A stretch of DNA of 64,000 nt from the NCBI RefSeq assembly GCF_002806945.1, contig NZ_NIHC01000004.1:248001-312000 (forward strand), written 5' to 3'. The first letter of the stretch is position 1. Every line of letters begins with the position of its first letter. The translations under genes were made by a program, and so were the position numbers. This stretch comes from Marinobacter salexigens. GTDB lineage: Bacteria; Pseudomonadota; Gammaproteobacteria; Pseudomonadales; Oleiphilaceae. Under the pieces are notes generated by a model, which worked only from the letters and a program-made list of their open reading frames with translations, searched no databases and was not told the DNA's origin. Below, in pieces: positions 1-7,457 of this stretch.

Positions 1-1094
1 GTGCAATCAAGGATCTGGATCTGGACTCCTATCTTTCCACCAAGGAAGCCAGAAAGCTTGATGCGTTTATTCATTATGGCCTGATTGCAGCCCAGCAAGC
101 CGTGGATGACAGTGGGCTCGCCGAATATGGAGCACTGGATCGAGATCGGGTTGGTGTTGCTATCGGCTCCGGTATTGGTGGTCTGGAGTATATCGAAAAG
201 AGTGTGCTGACTATGGATAAGTCTGGCCCGCGTAAAGTGTCGCCATTCTTTGTTCCGGCATCGGTAATCAACATGATCTCCGGTAACGCAGCCATTCGCT
301 TCGGATATCGTGGGCCGAATATTGCCATTGTGACCGCCTGCACCACGGGTACTCATAATATCGGCTATGCTGCCCGCACCATTGCCTATGGTGATGCGGA
401 TGTCATGCTTGCCGGTGGCTCTGAAATGGCAACAACCCGCACGGCTGTTGCAGCCTTCTCGTCCGCTCGGGCGCTTTCAACCCGCAATGATGAACCGGGG
501 AAAGCCAGCCGCCCCTGGGATAAGGATCGGGATGGCTTTGTGCTCAGCGACGGAGCCGGAGTTGTGGTGATGGAAGAGCTGGAGCATGCCAAAAAGCGTG
601 GTGCGACTATTTATGGCGAGCTGGTGGGCTTTGGCATGAGTGATGACGCCCATCACATTACAGCGCCGCCAGAGAACGGTGAGGGTGCTGCACGGTCAAT
701 GCAAAATGCTCTGCGCGACGCGGGCCTGACGCCAGAGGCTGTTGACTACATCAATGCCCATGGAACCTCAACGCAAGTGGGCGATGTCGCAGAAGTGGCT
801 GCTGCCAAGCGTGTTTTTGGTAGCCACGCCAGCAAGCTGGCCATAAGCAGCACAAAATCCATGACCGGGCATTTGCTCGGGGCCGCCGGTGCCGTTGAGG
901 CTATTTTTTCGTTGCTTGCCATCCGCGATGGAGTGCTACCGCCAACTATTAACCTGGATAACCCGGATGAAGGCTGCGATCTGGATCTGGTGCCCAACAT
1001 CTGTCGCAAGTCGGATGTTCGCGTGGCCTTGTCCAACTCCTTCGGTTTTGGTGGTACCAACGGCACCCTGATTCTGAGCCGCTACGAAGGCTGA
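1..1094 (+). CDS. fabF: Beta-ketoacyl-ACP synthase II, 5' end missing
   Basis: Condensing enzyme of type II fatty acid synthesis: it elongates acyl-ACP with malonyl-ACP in the cytosol. The reading frame is open from base 3 and the window cuts off roughly the first 50 residues compared with a typical 410-residue FabF. The catalytic Cys lies in VTACTTGTH (codon at 339), followed by the two active-site histidines in NAHGTST and [11 protein letters not shown], and the C-terminal glycine-rich GFGGTNG. It stops 5 bases before pabC, matching the common fabF-pabC-mltG-tmk order. The family is certain; FabF rather than FabB is supported by this operon context. Confidence 0.96.
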   Translation, partial: AIKDLDLDSYLSTKEARKLDAFIHYGLIAAQQAVDDSGLAEYGALDRDRVGVAIGSGIGGLEYIEKSVLTMDKSGPRKVSPFFVPASVINMISGNAAIRFGYRGPNIAIVTACTTGTHNIGYAARTIAYGDADVMLAGGSEMATTRTAVAAFSSARALSTRNDEPGKASRPWDKDRDGFVLSDGAGVVVMEELEHAKKRGATIYGELVGFGMSDDAHHITAPPENGEGAARSMQNALRDAGLTPEAVDYINAHGTSTQVGDVAEVAAAKRVFGSHASKLAISSTKSMTGHLLGAAGAVEAIFSLLAIRDGVLPPTINLDNPDEGCDLDLVPNICRKSDVRVALSNSFGFGGTNGTLILSRYEG

Positions 1095-1099
1095 GGGAC

Positions 1100-1930
1100 A
1101 TGTTCAACCTGTATTGGGCTGATGAGGGAGGCCTTCCTGCCGGAGACCGGGGTGCTGCATACGGTGACGGCCTGTTCGAAACCATAAGGATGTACGGAGG
1201 GCGGGGAGTGCTTATATCCCGCCACCTTGATCGAATGGCTCGTGATGCGGGCAGGCTGGGCATTCCCATTACGCTGATGGAGCTTCGCAAGGCATGCACT
1301 GCAGCTGTCAGTCGTTACGCCCGCCGTTATGCCACCAAGGAGCGCGACGGTAGCTGGGTGCTCAAGCTTACCCTTACCCGAGGCGAGGGTGGTCGCGGTT
1401 ACCAGCCAAGTGCAGGCATCCGTCCGAACCTGATAGTGTCTGCCAGCCCCATGCCTGCACCACCGGCAAGCTCGGGTGTTGTTGCCGATTTTTCCCGGGT
1501 TCCGCTTACAGTTAACCCACTGCTTACCGGTATTAAATCACTGAACCGTTTGGAGCAGGTTATGGCCGCCAGGGAAATTGAGGGCGAACTCTTTGAAGTT
1601 ATCATGGCTGACAGCACCGGCAATCTGGTTGAAGGTACCCGCACCAACTTGCTTGTCAAAGTGCTTGATGGCTGGGTAACACCGCCCGTCAAGAGTCTGG
1701 CCGTTGCCGGAATACTGCGTCAGTGGCTGCTTGAAAGGCTCCGGGCCAGAGGCGAACCTGTGGTGGAGCGTGCCGTGAGTATTGGGGATGTCATGGGTTC
1801 TGATTGCCGGGGGTTATACCTTCTGAACAGCGTTATCGGTATTGTTCCTGTGGGGCGCCTTGCCGGTCAGGATTTACCTGTAGATAATGGACTTGCGACA
1901 ATCTTTAATCCTCTCGAGCTGCTGGAATAA
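1100..1930 (+). CDS. pabC: Aminodeoxychorismate lyase
   Basis: PLP enzyme that splits 4-amino-4-deoxychorismate into p-aminobenzoate and pyruvate for folate synthesis. The 276-residue product has the fold-type IV pattern: GDGLFETIR near the N-terminus, the PLP lysine in GIKSLNRLEQV, and EGTRTNL in the middle. The ATG follows fabF by 5 bases and mltG begins 5 bases after the stop, so it is translated from one polycistronic message. A branched-chain aminotransferase is the alternative fold-type IV assignment, but length and position favour PabC. Confidence 0.92.
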   Translation: MFNLYWADEGGLPAGDRGAAYGDGLFETIRMYGGRGVLISRHLDRMARDAGRLGIPITLMELRKACTAAVSRYARRYATKERDGSWVLKLTLTRGEGGRGYQPSAGIRPNLIVSASPMPAPPASSGVVADFSRVPLTVNPLLTGIKSLNRLEQVMAAREIEGELFEVIMADSTGNLVEGTRTNLLVKVLDGWVTPPVKSLAVAGILRQWLLERLRARGEPVVERAVSIGDVMGSDCRGLYLLNSVIGIVPVGRLAGQDLPVDNGLATIFNPLELLE

Positions 1931-1935
1931 TTCAT

Positions 1936-2988
1936 TTGTTCAAGAAACTGTTAATTGCAGGAATATGCACTGCCGTGCTCGTTGGTGCCGGCACCGGGCT
2001 GTGGGTCTGGCAAGGGCTGGGGTCACTTTCAAAGCCGGTCGCCATGGCGGAGCCGGTACTGTTTGATGTTCCGGGTGGCACAGCTTTCAATGATCTTGCC
2101 AGGCAGTTGCAGGTCCGTGGGCTGGTGGAAAATAGCCTTTGGGTGCGGGTCTATGGCCGCTTGTTTCCAGATCAGGCGAGGATCAAGGCAGGAGAGTACG
2201 AATTTACGAACGGCATGAGTGCTGAATCCATGCTTGCGAAAATGGTCGCAGGTGATACCAAACACTGGGCGGTGCAGTTTATTGAGGGCTGGACTTTCCG
2301 CGATATGCGCGCGGCCCTTGCAGCCACTGACCGCCTTGAAAAGCTTACATCGGATTGGTCAGACGCCCAAATCATGAAGGCCGTCGGTGCAGAAGGTGAG
2401 CATCCCGAAGGGCGGTTTTTCCCGGATACCTACCTTTTTACCAGCAATGAGTCGGATCTTGACCTGCTCCGGCGTTCATTCCGGCGCATGGAGACTGTTC
2501 TCGCTGAAGAGTGGGGAAGTCGGGCAGAGGGTCTTCCGTACGATAACACCTATGAAGCTCTGATAATGGCCTCCATTGTTGAGCGGGAAACTGGCGCCCC
2601 CCATGAGCGGGACCAGGTGGCAGGGGTGTTTGTCCGGCGCTTGCAAAAAGGCATGAGATTACAGACAGACCCGACTGTCATTTACGGTATGGGTGACAAG
2701 TACAAAGGCCGCATCGGCAGTCGGGATCTGCGTACCCACACTCCGTATAACACATACCGCATTAGCGGGTTGCCGCCCACGCCCATCGCTTTGCCCGGTC
2801 GTGAGGCGATACACGCATCCCTGCATCCTGCCACCGGAAAGGCTCTGTATTTTGTAGCTCGCGGTGACGGCACCCACAAGTTCTCCAATACGCTGGCGGA
2901 GCACCAGAAGGCGGTCCGGGCTTTTCAGCTGAATCGTCGGTCGGATTACCGCTCTTCACCTGCTCCCGACAAGGATTATAAAGAATGA
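1936..2988 (+). CDS. mltG: Endolytic murein transglycosylase MltG (YceG)
   Basis: Inner-membrane lytic transglycosylase that cleaves nascent peptidoglycan strands and terminates glycan elongation. There is one N-terminal membrane anchor (about residues 3-25), then a LysM-like region and the YceG domain with the catalytic Glu in ASIVERETGAPHERD and the conserved LQTDPTVIYG and TYRISGLPPTPI motifs. The start appears to be TTG at 1936, placed just before the membrane anchor; the ribosome binding site is weak (GGAA), as expected for a coupled gene 5 bases after pabC. Its stop overlaps the tmk start by 4 bases (ATGA). Confidence 0.93.
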   Translation: MFKKLLIAGICTAVLVGAGTGLWVWQGLGSLSKPVAMAEPVLFDVPGGTAFNDLARQLQVRGLVENSLWVRVYGRLFPDQARIKAGEYEFTNGMSAESMLAKMVAGDTKHWAVQFIEGWTFRDMRAALAATDRLEKLTSDWSDAQIMKAVGAEGEHPEGRFFPDTYLFTSNESDLDLLRRSFRRMETVLAEEWGSRAEGLPYDNTYEALIMASIVERETGAPHERDQVAGVFVRRLQKGMRLQTDPTVIYGMGDKYKGRIGSRDLRTHTPYNTYRISGLPPTPIALPGREAIHASLHPATGKALYFVARGDGTHKFSNTLAEHQKAVRAFQLNRRSDYRSSPAPDKDYKE

Positions 2989-3623
2989 CTGTTGTCCGTG
3001 GTCGGTTTATTACCTTTGAGGGAACCGAGGGAGTGGGTAAATCCACCCAGATCGCCAATGCTGCTGAAACCCTGAAAGACTTGGGCATAGATTGCATTGT
3101 TACCCGTGAACCCGGTGGAACGCCCATGGCCGAGAGCATTCGCGAGCTGCTTTTGGCGCCAAGGGACGAACCGGTGAGCGAAATTACTGAGTTACTCCTG
3201 ATGTTTGCCGCCCGTGCGCAACACCTGCACACGCTCATTCTTCCTGCGCTGGAGAAAGGGCAGTGGGTGCTTTGTGATCGTTTTACCGATGCGACTTTTG
3301 CTTACCAAGGGGGTGGGCGTGGGGTTCCGGTTGAGAGGATTGCATTGCTGGAAAACCTGGTTCAGGGCGAGGTGCGCCCGGATCATGTAGTTCTGCTGGA
3401 TGCGCCTGTTGAAACCGGGATGACCCGGGCCAGGCATCGCGGGCAGTTGGACCGTTTTGAGCAGGAGGCGGTGGCTTTTTTCCAGCGCATCCGCGATACC
3501 TACCTGGCTCGCGCCGAGGCTGCGCCTTCCCGCTACAGCATTGTGAATGCAGCTGACTCGCTTGAGCACGTGAGCGCTCATATTCGCGAACTTATGTGCA
3601 AGTTCCAGTCAGATCTGCTTTAA
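2985..3623 (+). CDS. tmk: Thymidylate kinase
   Basis: Phosphorylates dTMP to dTDP with ATP. The 212-residue protein has the P-loop FEGTEGVGKST at residues 9-19, the substrate motif CDRFTDATFAYQGGGRG, and a lid region with RARHRGQLDRFE. Translation is coupled to mltG through a 4-base overlap. In many gammaproteobacteria holB follows tmk; here the next gene is an AraC-type regulator 37 bases downstream, so the usual order is broken at this point. Confidence 0.95.
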   Translation: MTVVRGRFITFEGTEGVGKSTQIANAAETLKDLGIDCIVTREPGGTPMAESIRELLLAPRDEPVSEITELLLMFAARAQHLHTLILPALEKGQWVLCDRFTDATFAYQGGGRGVPVERIALLENLVQGEVRPDHVVLLDAPVETGMTRARHRGQLDRFEQEAVAFFQRIRDTYLARAEAAPSRYSIVNAADSLEHVSAHIRELMCKFQSDLL

Positions 3624-3660
3624 TTGAGTTACATTCTCATTATAGGTTGCGGTTACGTCT

Positions 3661-4440
3661 ATGCTGGATACCCGCCTGCTTAAACTGCCAATGTCAGCTC
3701 ACCAACATCGTCATGAGCATCACCAGATTGTAATTGGCGTTCAGGGTGAGGCAGATTTGAGCGTTGACGGAACCGACTCCCATCTGGACACCTGGAAAGC
3801 CTGCCTTGTGCCAACAGATGCAAGGCACGACTATTGCGGTGACCATCAGAATCACGTGATGGTCATTAATCTTGACCCCTCCACTCCCGCTATCTCTACA
3901 CCAAACCATGCTGACTACGAGCGCATGGTGCGGGTGTTCGAAAAACCCCGTACCGTTCACATGGATAGCCGTATGCAGGGGCTGGTCCAGTTTGCTGCCG
4001 GCGAGTTTGACCGGTCGCCGAGCAATCTGGCCATGCATGGCCATCTTGCCGCCAGCATACTCTATTGCATGGCTGACAGAGTGGTCCAGAGGAAGGTAAG
4101 GGCGCTTAATCGTAATAGCCTCAGCCCGGACGCCATGCAGCGCTATGTCCGGGCCAACCTGCACCGCAAAATCAGCGTGCAGGATCTGGCCAGTGAGGCC
4201 TGCCTGAGCGTGAGCCGCTTTCATGAAGTATTTCGTGAGGTGGTTGGAACCACGCCCCACCAGTTTTTGTTACAAGCTCGCCTTGATCAGGCTATTAATC
4301 TTCTGGCCTCGACCACTCTTTCAGTGTCGGAAATCAGCTACCGGGTCGGTTTCTCTTCCCAGAGCGCGTTGACCAATGCACTGCGCAAACACAAGGGGAC
4401 TACCCCAACGAAGCTGCAGTCTCGTGATAGTTTTGCTTGA
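3661..4440 (+). CDS. AraC/XylS-family transcriptional regulator, possibly for putP
   Basis: DNA-binding regulator of 259 residues. The N-terminal third looks like a cupin sensor domain (HRHEHHQIVIGVQGEADLSV, then a Cys/His-containing strand), and residues about 155-255 hold the two helix-turn-helix motifs of the AraC family (ISVQDLASEACLSVSRFHEVFRE and LSVSEISYRVGFSSQSALTNALRK). No strong ribosome binding site precedes the ATG. It lies just upstream of a Na+/proline symporter gene; in Pseudomonas aeruginosa the AraC-family activator PruR sits beside putA-putP. Control of putP by this protein is therefore a reasonable inference, but the effector is not shown by sequence. Confidence 0.85.
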   Translation: MLDTRLLKLPMSAHQHRHEHHQIVIGVQGEADLSVDGTDSHLDTWKACLVPTDARHDYCGDHQNHVMVINLDPSTPAISTPNHADYERMVRVFEKPRTVHMDSRMQGLVQFAAGEFDRSPSNLAMHGHLAASILYCMADRVVQRKVRALNRNSLSPDAMQRYVRANLHRKISVQDLASEACLSVSRFHEVFREVVGTTPHQFLLQARLDQAINLLASTTLSVSEISYRVGFSSQSALTNALRKHKGTTPTKLQSRDSFA

Positions 4441-4586
4441 ACTGCTTTGACGTTGGGCCACTCCCGTAGAATTCCATAAAAAGATCGTAGGATTTTGTAA
4501 GCCGATAATACGTAGTAATACTAGGCTGGTTGAGTCGAAGCTCATCCTGACGATCTATGGCTTGATGCAGTCGCAAACTGGGTATT

Positions 4587-4602
4587 CTTAACTATAGTTA
4601 AG
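4587..4602. promoter_or_regulatory. 16-bp perfect palindrome upstream of putP
   Basis: CTTAACTATAGTTAAG reads the same on both strands. It lies about 140 bases before the putP start, in the 301-base gap after the AraC-type gene. Apart from this and the second palindrome at 4704-4722, that gap shows no coding signal. A dimeric regulator binding site is the simplest reading; no regulator can be assigned. Confidence 0.45.
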
Positions 4603-4703
4603 CCTGAGTGTGCGATACCGTGTCTTGCCTGGATTCGTAAGGCATACCAGTAAACAAGAAGAATGACACAGTCATCTGGCGCCTGCGCCGAGCTGTGCTT
4701 TGC

Positions 4704-4722
4704 GAGCGGATACTATCCGCTC
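4704..4722. promoter_or_regulatory. 19-bp palindrome just before the putP ribosome binding site
   Basis: GAGCGGATA and TATCCGCTC are perfect 9-base arms around a single central C, ending 8 bases before the GGAGGAG ribosome binding site (4731-4737). It could be an operator or, in the mRNA, a hairpin affecting translation of putP, although a one-base loop would force some stem opening. Confidence 0.45.
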
Positions 4723-4741
4723 ATTAAACCGGAGGAGCCCC

Positions 4742-6235
4742 ATGGCTATTGGTGTTTGGATTAGTCTAATTGGTTACTTTGCGCTCATGATCGCCATTGG
4801 CCTTTATGCGATGCGCACGTCTACGTCTTCATCCGAAGATTATATGCTTGGTGGCAGGGGGCTGAGCCCAAAGGTAGCTGCCTTGTCTGCCGGCGCTTCC
4901 GATATGAGCGGGTGGTTGCTTCTGGGCCTACCGGGGGCTATGTATGTATCGGGACTGGCTTCGGCCTGGATCGGTATCGGTCTGTTTGTGGGTGCGTTTA
5001 TAAACTGGGTTCTCGTTGCTCCCAGGTTGCGCGCGCAAACTGTTCATTACGGTAACGCACTGACTATTCCAGCTTTCCTGGCTAACCGCTTTCCTACGCA
5101 GGCATTACCGCTGCGTACCGTGTCTGCAATCGTCATTGTTGTATTCTTCTCGGTATACACGGCTTCAGGCCTGGTAGCGGGCGGCAAGCTATTTGAAAGC
5201 GCCTTTGCCGGTATTTTCAACTTCGGTGGCCTGAGCGACTATGGTGTAGGTATTGTTATCACGCTAGGCGTTGTACTGGCTTACACCGTTGTGGGCGGGT
5301 TCCTGGCCGTGAGCATGACTGACTTTGTTCAGGGGTGCATCATGATGGTAGCGCTTGTTCTGATGCCAGCGGTTGTGCTGTTTGGCGAAGGCGGTGGTGG
5401 TTTTGCGCAAGCGACACAAACGTTGAATGAAGTAGACCCAACTCTGCTTTCCTGGACGGACGGCCTGACAATTATAGGGTGGCTCTCAGCTGTAACCTGG
5501 GGTCTGGGTTATTTCGGTCAACCCCACATCATCGTGCGTTTTATGGCGATCCGCTCGGTGAAAGAGGTTCCGGTTGCCCGCAATATCGGTATGTCCTGGA
5601 TGGGTATTTCCCTGATTGGTGCAATTGGCTTGGGTATTTTCGGGCGGGCTTATGCCGTGAGAAACAACCTGCCGATTGAAGATCCGGAAACCATCTTCAT
5701 TATTCTGGCAGATTTGCTGTTCCATCCGTTGATTACCGGCTTCCTGTATGCGGCTTTGTTGGCGGCAGTAATGAGTACCATCTCCAGTCAGCTGCTGGTT
5801 GCGTCTTCTTCCCTGACCGAGGACTTCTATCGTCTGTTCCTGCGCAAGGAAGCTGGCGACAAGGAGTGCGTTAATGTGGGCCGTGTCTGTGTTGTTATGG
5901 TTGGTCTGGTTGCGGCGGTTATCGCCTCGGATCCCGATTCACAGGTTCTCGGCTTGGTCAGTAACGCTTGGGCTGGGTTTGGCTCGGCATTTGGTCCACT
6001 GATCATTCTCGGCTTGATGTGGTCGCGCACCAATGGTGCGGGTGCATTGGCAGGTTTGATTGCAGGTGCCGGCACCGCATTGATCTGGGTATCCCTCGGT
6101 TGGAACTCGGAGTTCATGGGTGGCCCGGGTGTTTACGAAATAATGCCAGGTTTTGTAGCGTCCTTCATTGCTATCGTCGTGGTGAGCCTTGCTACCTCCG
6201 ATGCTAATGAGTACCAAGCGGTTGATCATAGTTAA
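4742..6235 (+). CDS. putP: Sodium/proline symporter
   Basis: Inner-membrane Na+-coupled proline transporter of the SSS family, 497 residues (E. coli PutP is about 500). It has many hydrophobic segments, the N-terminal SSSEDYMLGGRGLSP motif, the GASDMSGWLLLGLPG helix, and the TYVVGGFLAVSMTDFVQG-like region, here written AYTVVGGFLAVSMTDFVQ. The ATG at 4742 is chosen because it follows a strong GGAGGAG Shine-Dalgarno; an in-frame ATG at 4700 lacks one. Its roles would include proline uptake as nutrient and osmoprotectant. A terminator follows directly. The AraC-type gene upstream is the likely local regulator. Confidence 0.93.
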   Translation: MAIGVWISLIGYFALMIAIGLYAMRTSTSSSEDYMLGGRGLSPKVAALSAGASDMSGWLLLGLPGAMYVSGLASAWIGIGLFVGAFINWVLVAPRLRAQTVHYGNALTIPAFLANRFPTQALPLRTVSAIVIVVFFSVYTASGLVAGGKLFESAFAGIFNFGGLSDYGVGIVITLGVVLAYTVVGGFLAVSMTDFVQGCIMMVALVLMPAVVLFGEGGGGFAQATQTLNEVDPTLLSWTDGLTIIGWLSAVTWGLGYFGQPHIIVRFMAIRSVKEVPVARNIGMSWMGISLIGAIGLGIFGRAYAVRNNLPIEDPETIFIILADLLFHPLITGFLYAALLAAVMSTISSQLLVASSSLTEDFYRLFLRKEAGDKECVNVGRVCVVMVGLVAAVIASDPDSQVLGLVSNAWAGFGSAFGPLIILGLMWSRTNGAGALAGLIAGAGTALIWVSLGWNSEFMGGPGVYEIMPGFVASFIAIVVVSLATSDANEYQAVDHS

Positions 6236-6270
6236 TCGCTAACGTGCAAAATGTTTGAAAGACAGAAAAG

Positions 6271-6293
6271 GGCTCCTGCGGGAGCCTTTTTTT
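6271..6293 (+). terminator. Rho-independent terminator of putP
   Basis: GGCTCC-TGCG-GGAGCC stem-loop followed by seven T residues, 35 bases after the putP stop. Confidence 0.88.
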
Positions 6294-6369
6294 GTATGTT
6301 CCTGGTTCTGGCCGGTACGATACTGATTCGCCTTATGATTTATTAATTCGGGACAGGGGGAAAAATACA

Positions 6370-7362
6370 ATGAAAGCCATGGTGATTGAGGAGTTCGGTG
6401 GCCCTGAGGTTTTTGTGGAGCGAGAGGTGAAGACTCCGGAACCCGCGGCGGGGCAAGTGCGGATTAAAGTCGTGGCGTCCAGCGTCAACCCAATTGAAGC
6501 CAAAATTCGTTCGGGATTGGTAAAGGCTGGGCCTGATATGCCCGCTATTCTGAACGGTGATGTGGCAGGCATTGTGGACAAGGTCGGGCCCGGGGTTACC
6601 GATTTTGCTCCGGGAGATGAGGTGTTCGGGTGCCCGGGCGGCACCAAAGGCTGGCAAGGTGCACTGGCAGATTTTATGGTCGCCGATGCCCGTATGCTGG
6701 CCAAACGCACACCGTCTATGGGTTTGTCACTGGAGGATTGTGCAGCCCTCCCTCTGGTTTTTCTTACAGCCTGGGCGGCTTTGGTAGAGCGGGCCAACAT
6801 TCAAGCCGGCGAGCATGTTTTGATTCATGCGGGTACGGGTGGTGTTGGTCATGTTGCTATTCAGATAGCGAAGCATCTGGGTGCCCGTGTGGCCACCACG
6901 GTGTCGACCCCTGAAAAAGCAGAGTTGGCAAAGCAGCTAGGGGCCGACGATGTTATTTTTTACCGTGACGAGTCGGTTGATGCCTATAAGCAGCGACTGA
7001 CCAACGGGCAAGGCTTCAGCCTGGTATTTGATACCGTAGGGCAAGAGAATCTGGATCTGGCCATTGAGGCAACAGCCATTTCAGGGCGGCTCTGCTCCAT
7101 CAATACCCGCTCTACCCATGACCTTAGTCTGCTGCATGCCAAAGGTCTGACTCTGCATGTGATTTTTCGCGCAATCCCGCTGCTCCACGGTGTCGGTATG
7201 GATGACCAGCCGCGATTGGTCTCGGCCATGAGCGAGATGCTGGAAAAGGGAGCCGTGCGGCCATTACTGGATAATAAACGCTACCCGTTTGTTCAGGTTG
7301 CCGAGGCTCATCGCCGCCTTGAGTCCGGTCTTGCAGTGGGCAAAATCCTGTTGCTGAGATAA
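6370..7362 (+). CDS. Zinc-type alcohol dehydrogenase-like / quinone oxidoreductase (MDR)
   Basis: NADPH-dependent medium-chain reductase of 330 residues, related to quinone oxidoreductase (QOR) proteins. The N-terminal GroES-like domain has NPIEAKIRSG and the GDVAGIVDKVGPGV stretch; the Rossmann domain carries HAGTGGVGHVAIQIAKHLGA. The structural-zinc Cys cluster of true alcohol dehydrogenases is not seen, which supports a zinc-independent enzyme. The start at 6370 follows an AG-rich stretch (GGGACAGGGGG) about 10 bases upstream. It has its own terminator, shared with acnB, so it is probably a single-gene unit. The substrate is unknown. Confidence 0.85.
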   Translation: MKAMVIEEFGGPEVFVEREVKTPEPAAGQVRIKVVASSVNPIEAKIRSGLVKAGPDMPAILNGDVAGIVDKVGPGVTDFAPGDEVFGCPGGTKGWQGALADFMVADARMLAKRTPSMGLSLEDCAALPLVFLTAWAALVERANIQAGEHVLIHAGTGGVGHVAIQIAKHLGARVATTVSTPEKAELAKQLGADDVIFYRDESVDAYKQRLTNGQGFSLVFDTVGQENLDLAIEATAISGRLCSINTRSTHDLSLLHAKGLTLHVIFRAIPLLHGVGMDDQPRLVSAMSEMLEKGAVRPLLDNKRYPFVQVAEAHRRLESGLAVGKILLLR

Positions 7363-7396
7363 CACCAAAGCACCATCAAGTGGGACTTACGGCCAT

Positions 7397-7429
7397 AAAA
7401 AAAACGCCAACCCTAAGGTTGGCGTTTTT
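7397..7429. terminator. Bidirectional terminator between the MDR gene and acnB
   Basis: Twelve-base arms (AAAACGCCAACC and its complement) around a CTAA loop, with A-tracts on the left and T-tracts on the right, so it can end both the rightward MDR gene and leftward acnB. Confidence 0.9.
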
Positions 7430-7457
7430 CGTGGAGCTAAACCTTCAATCTCAGTGC

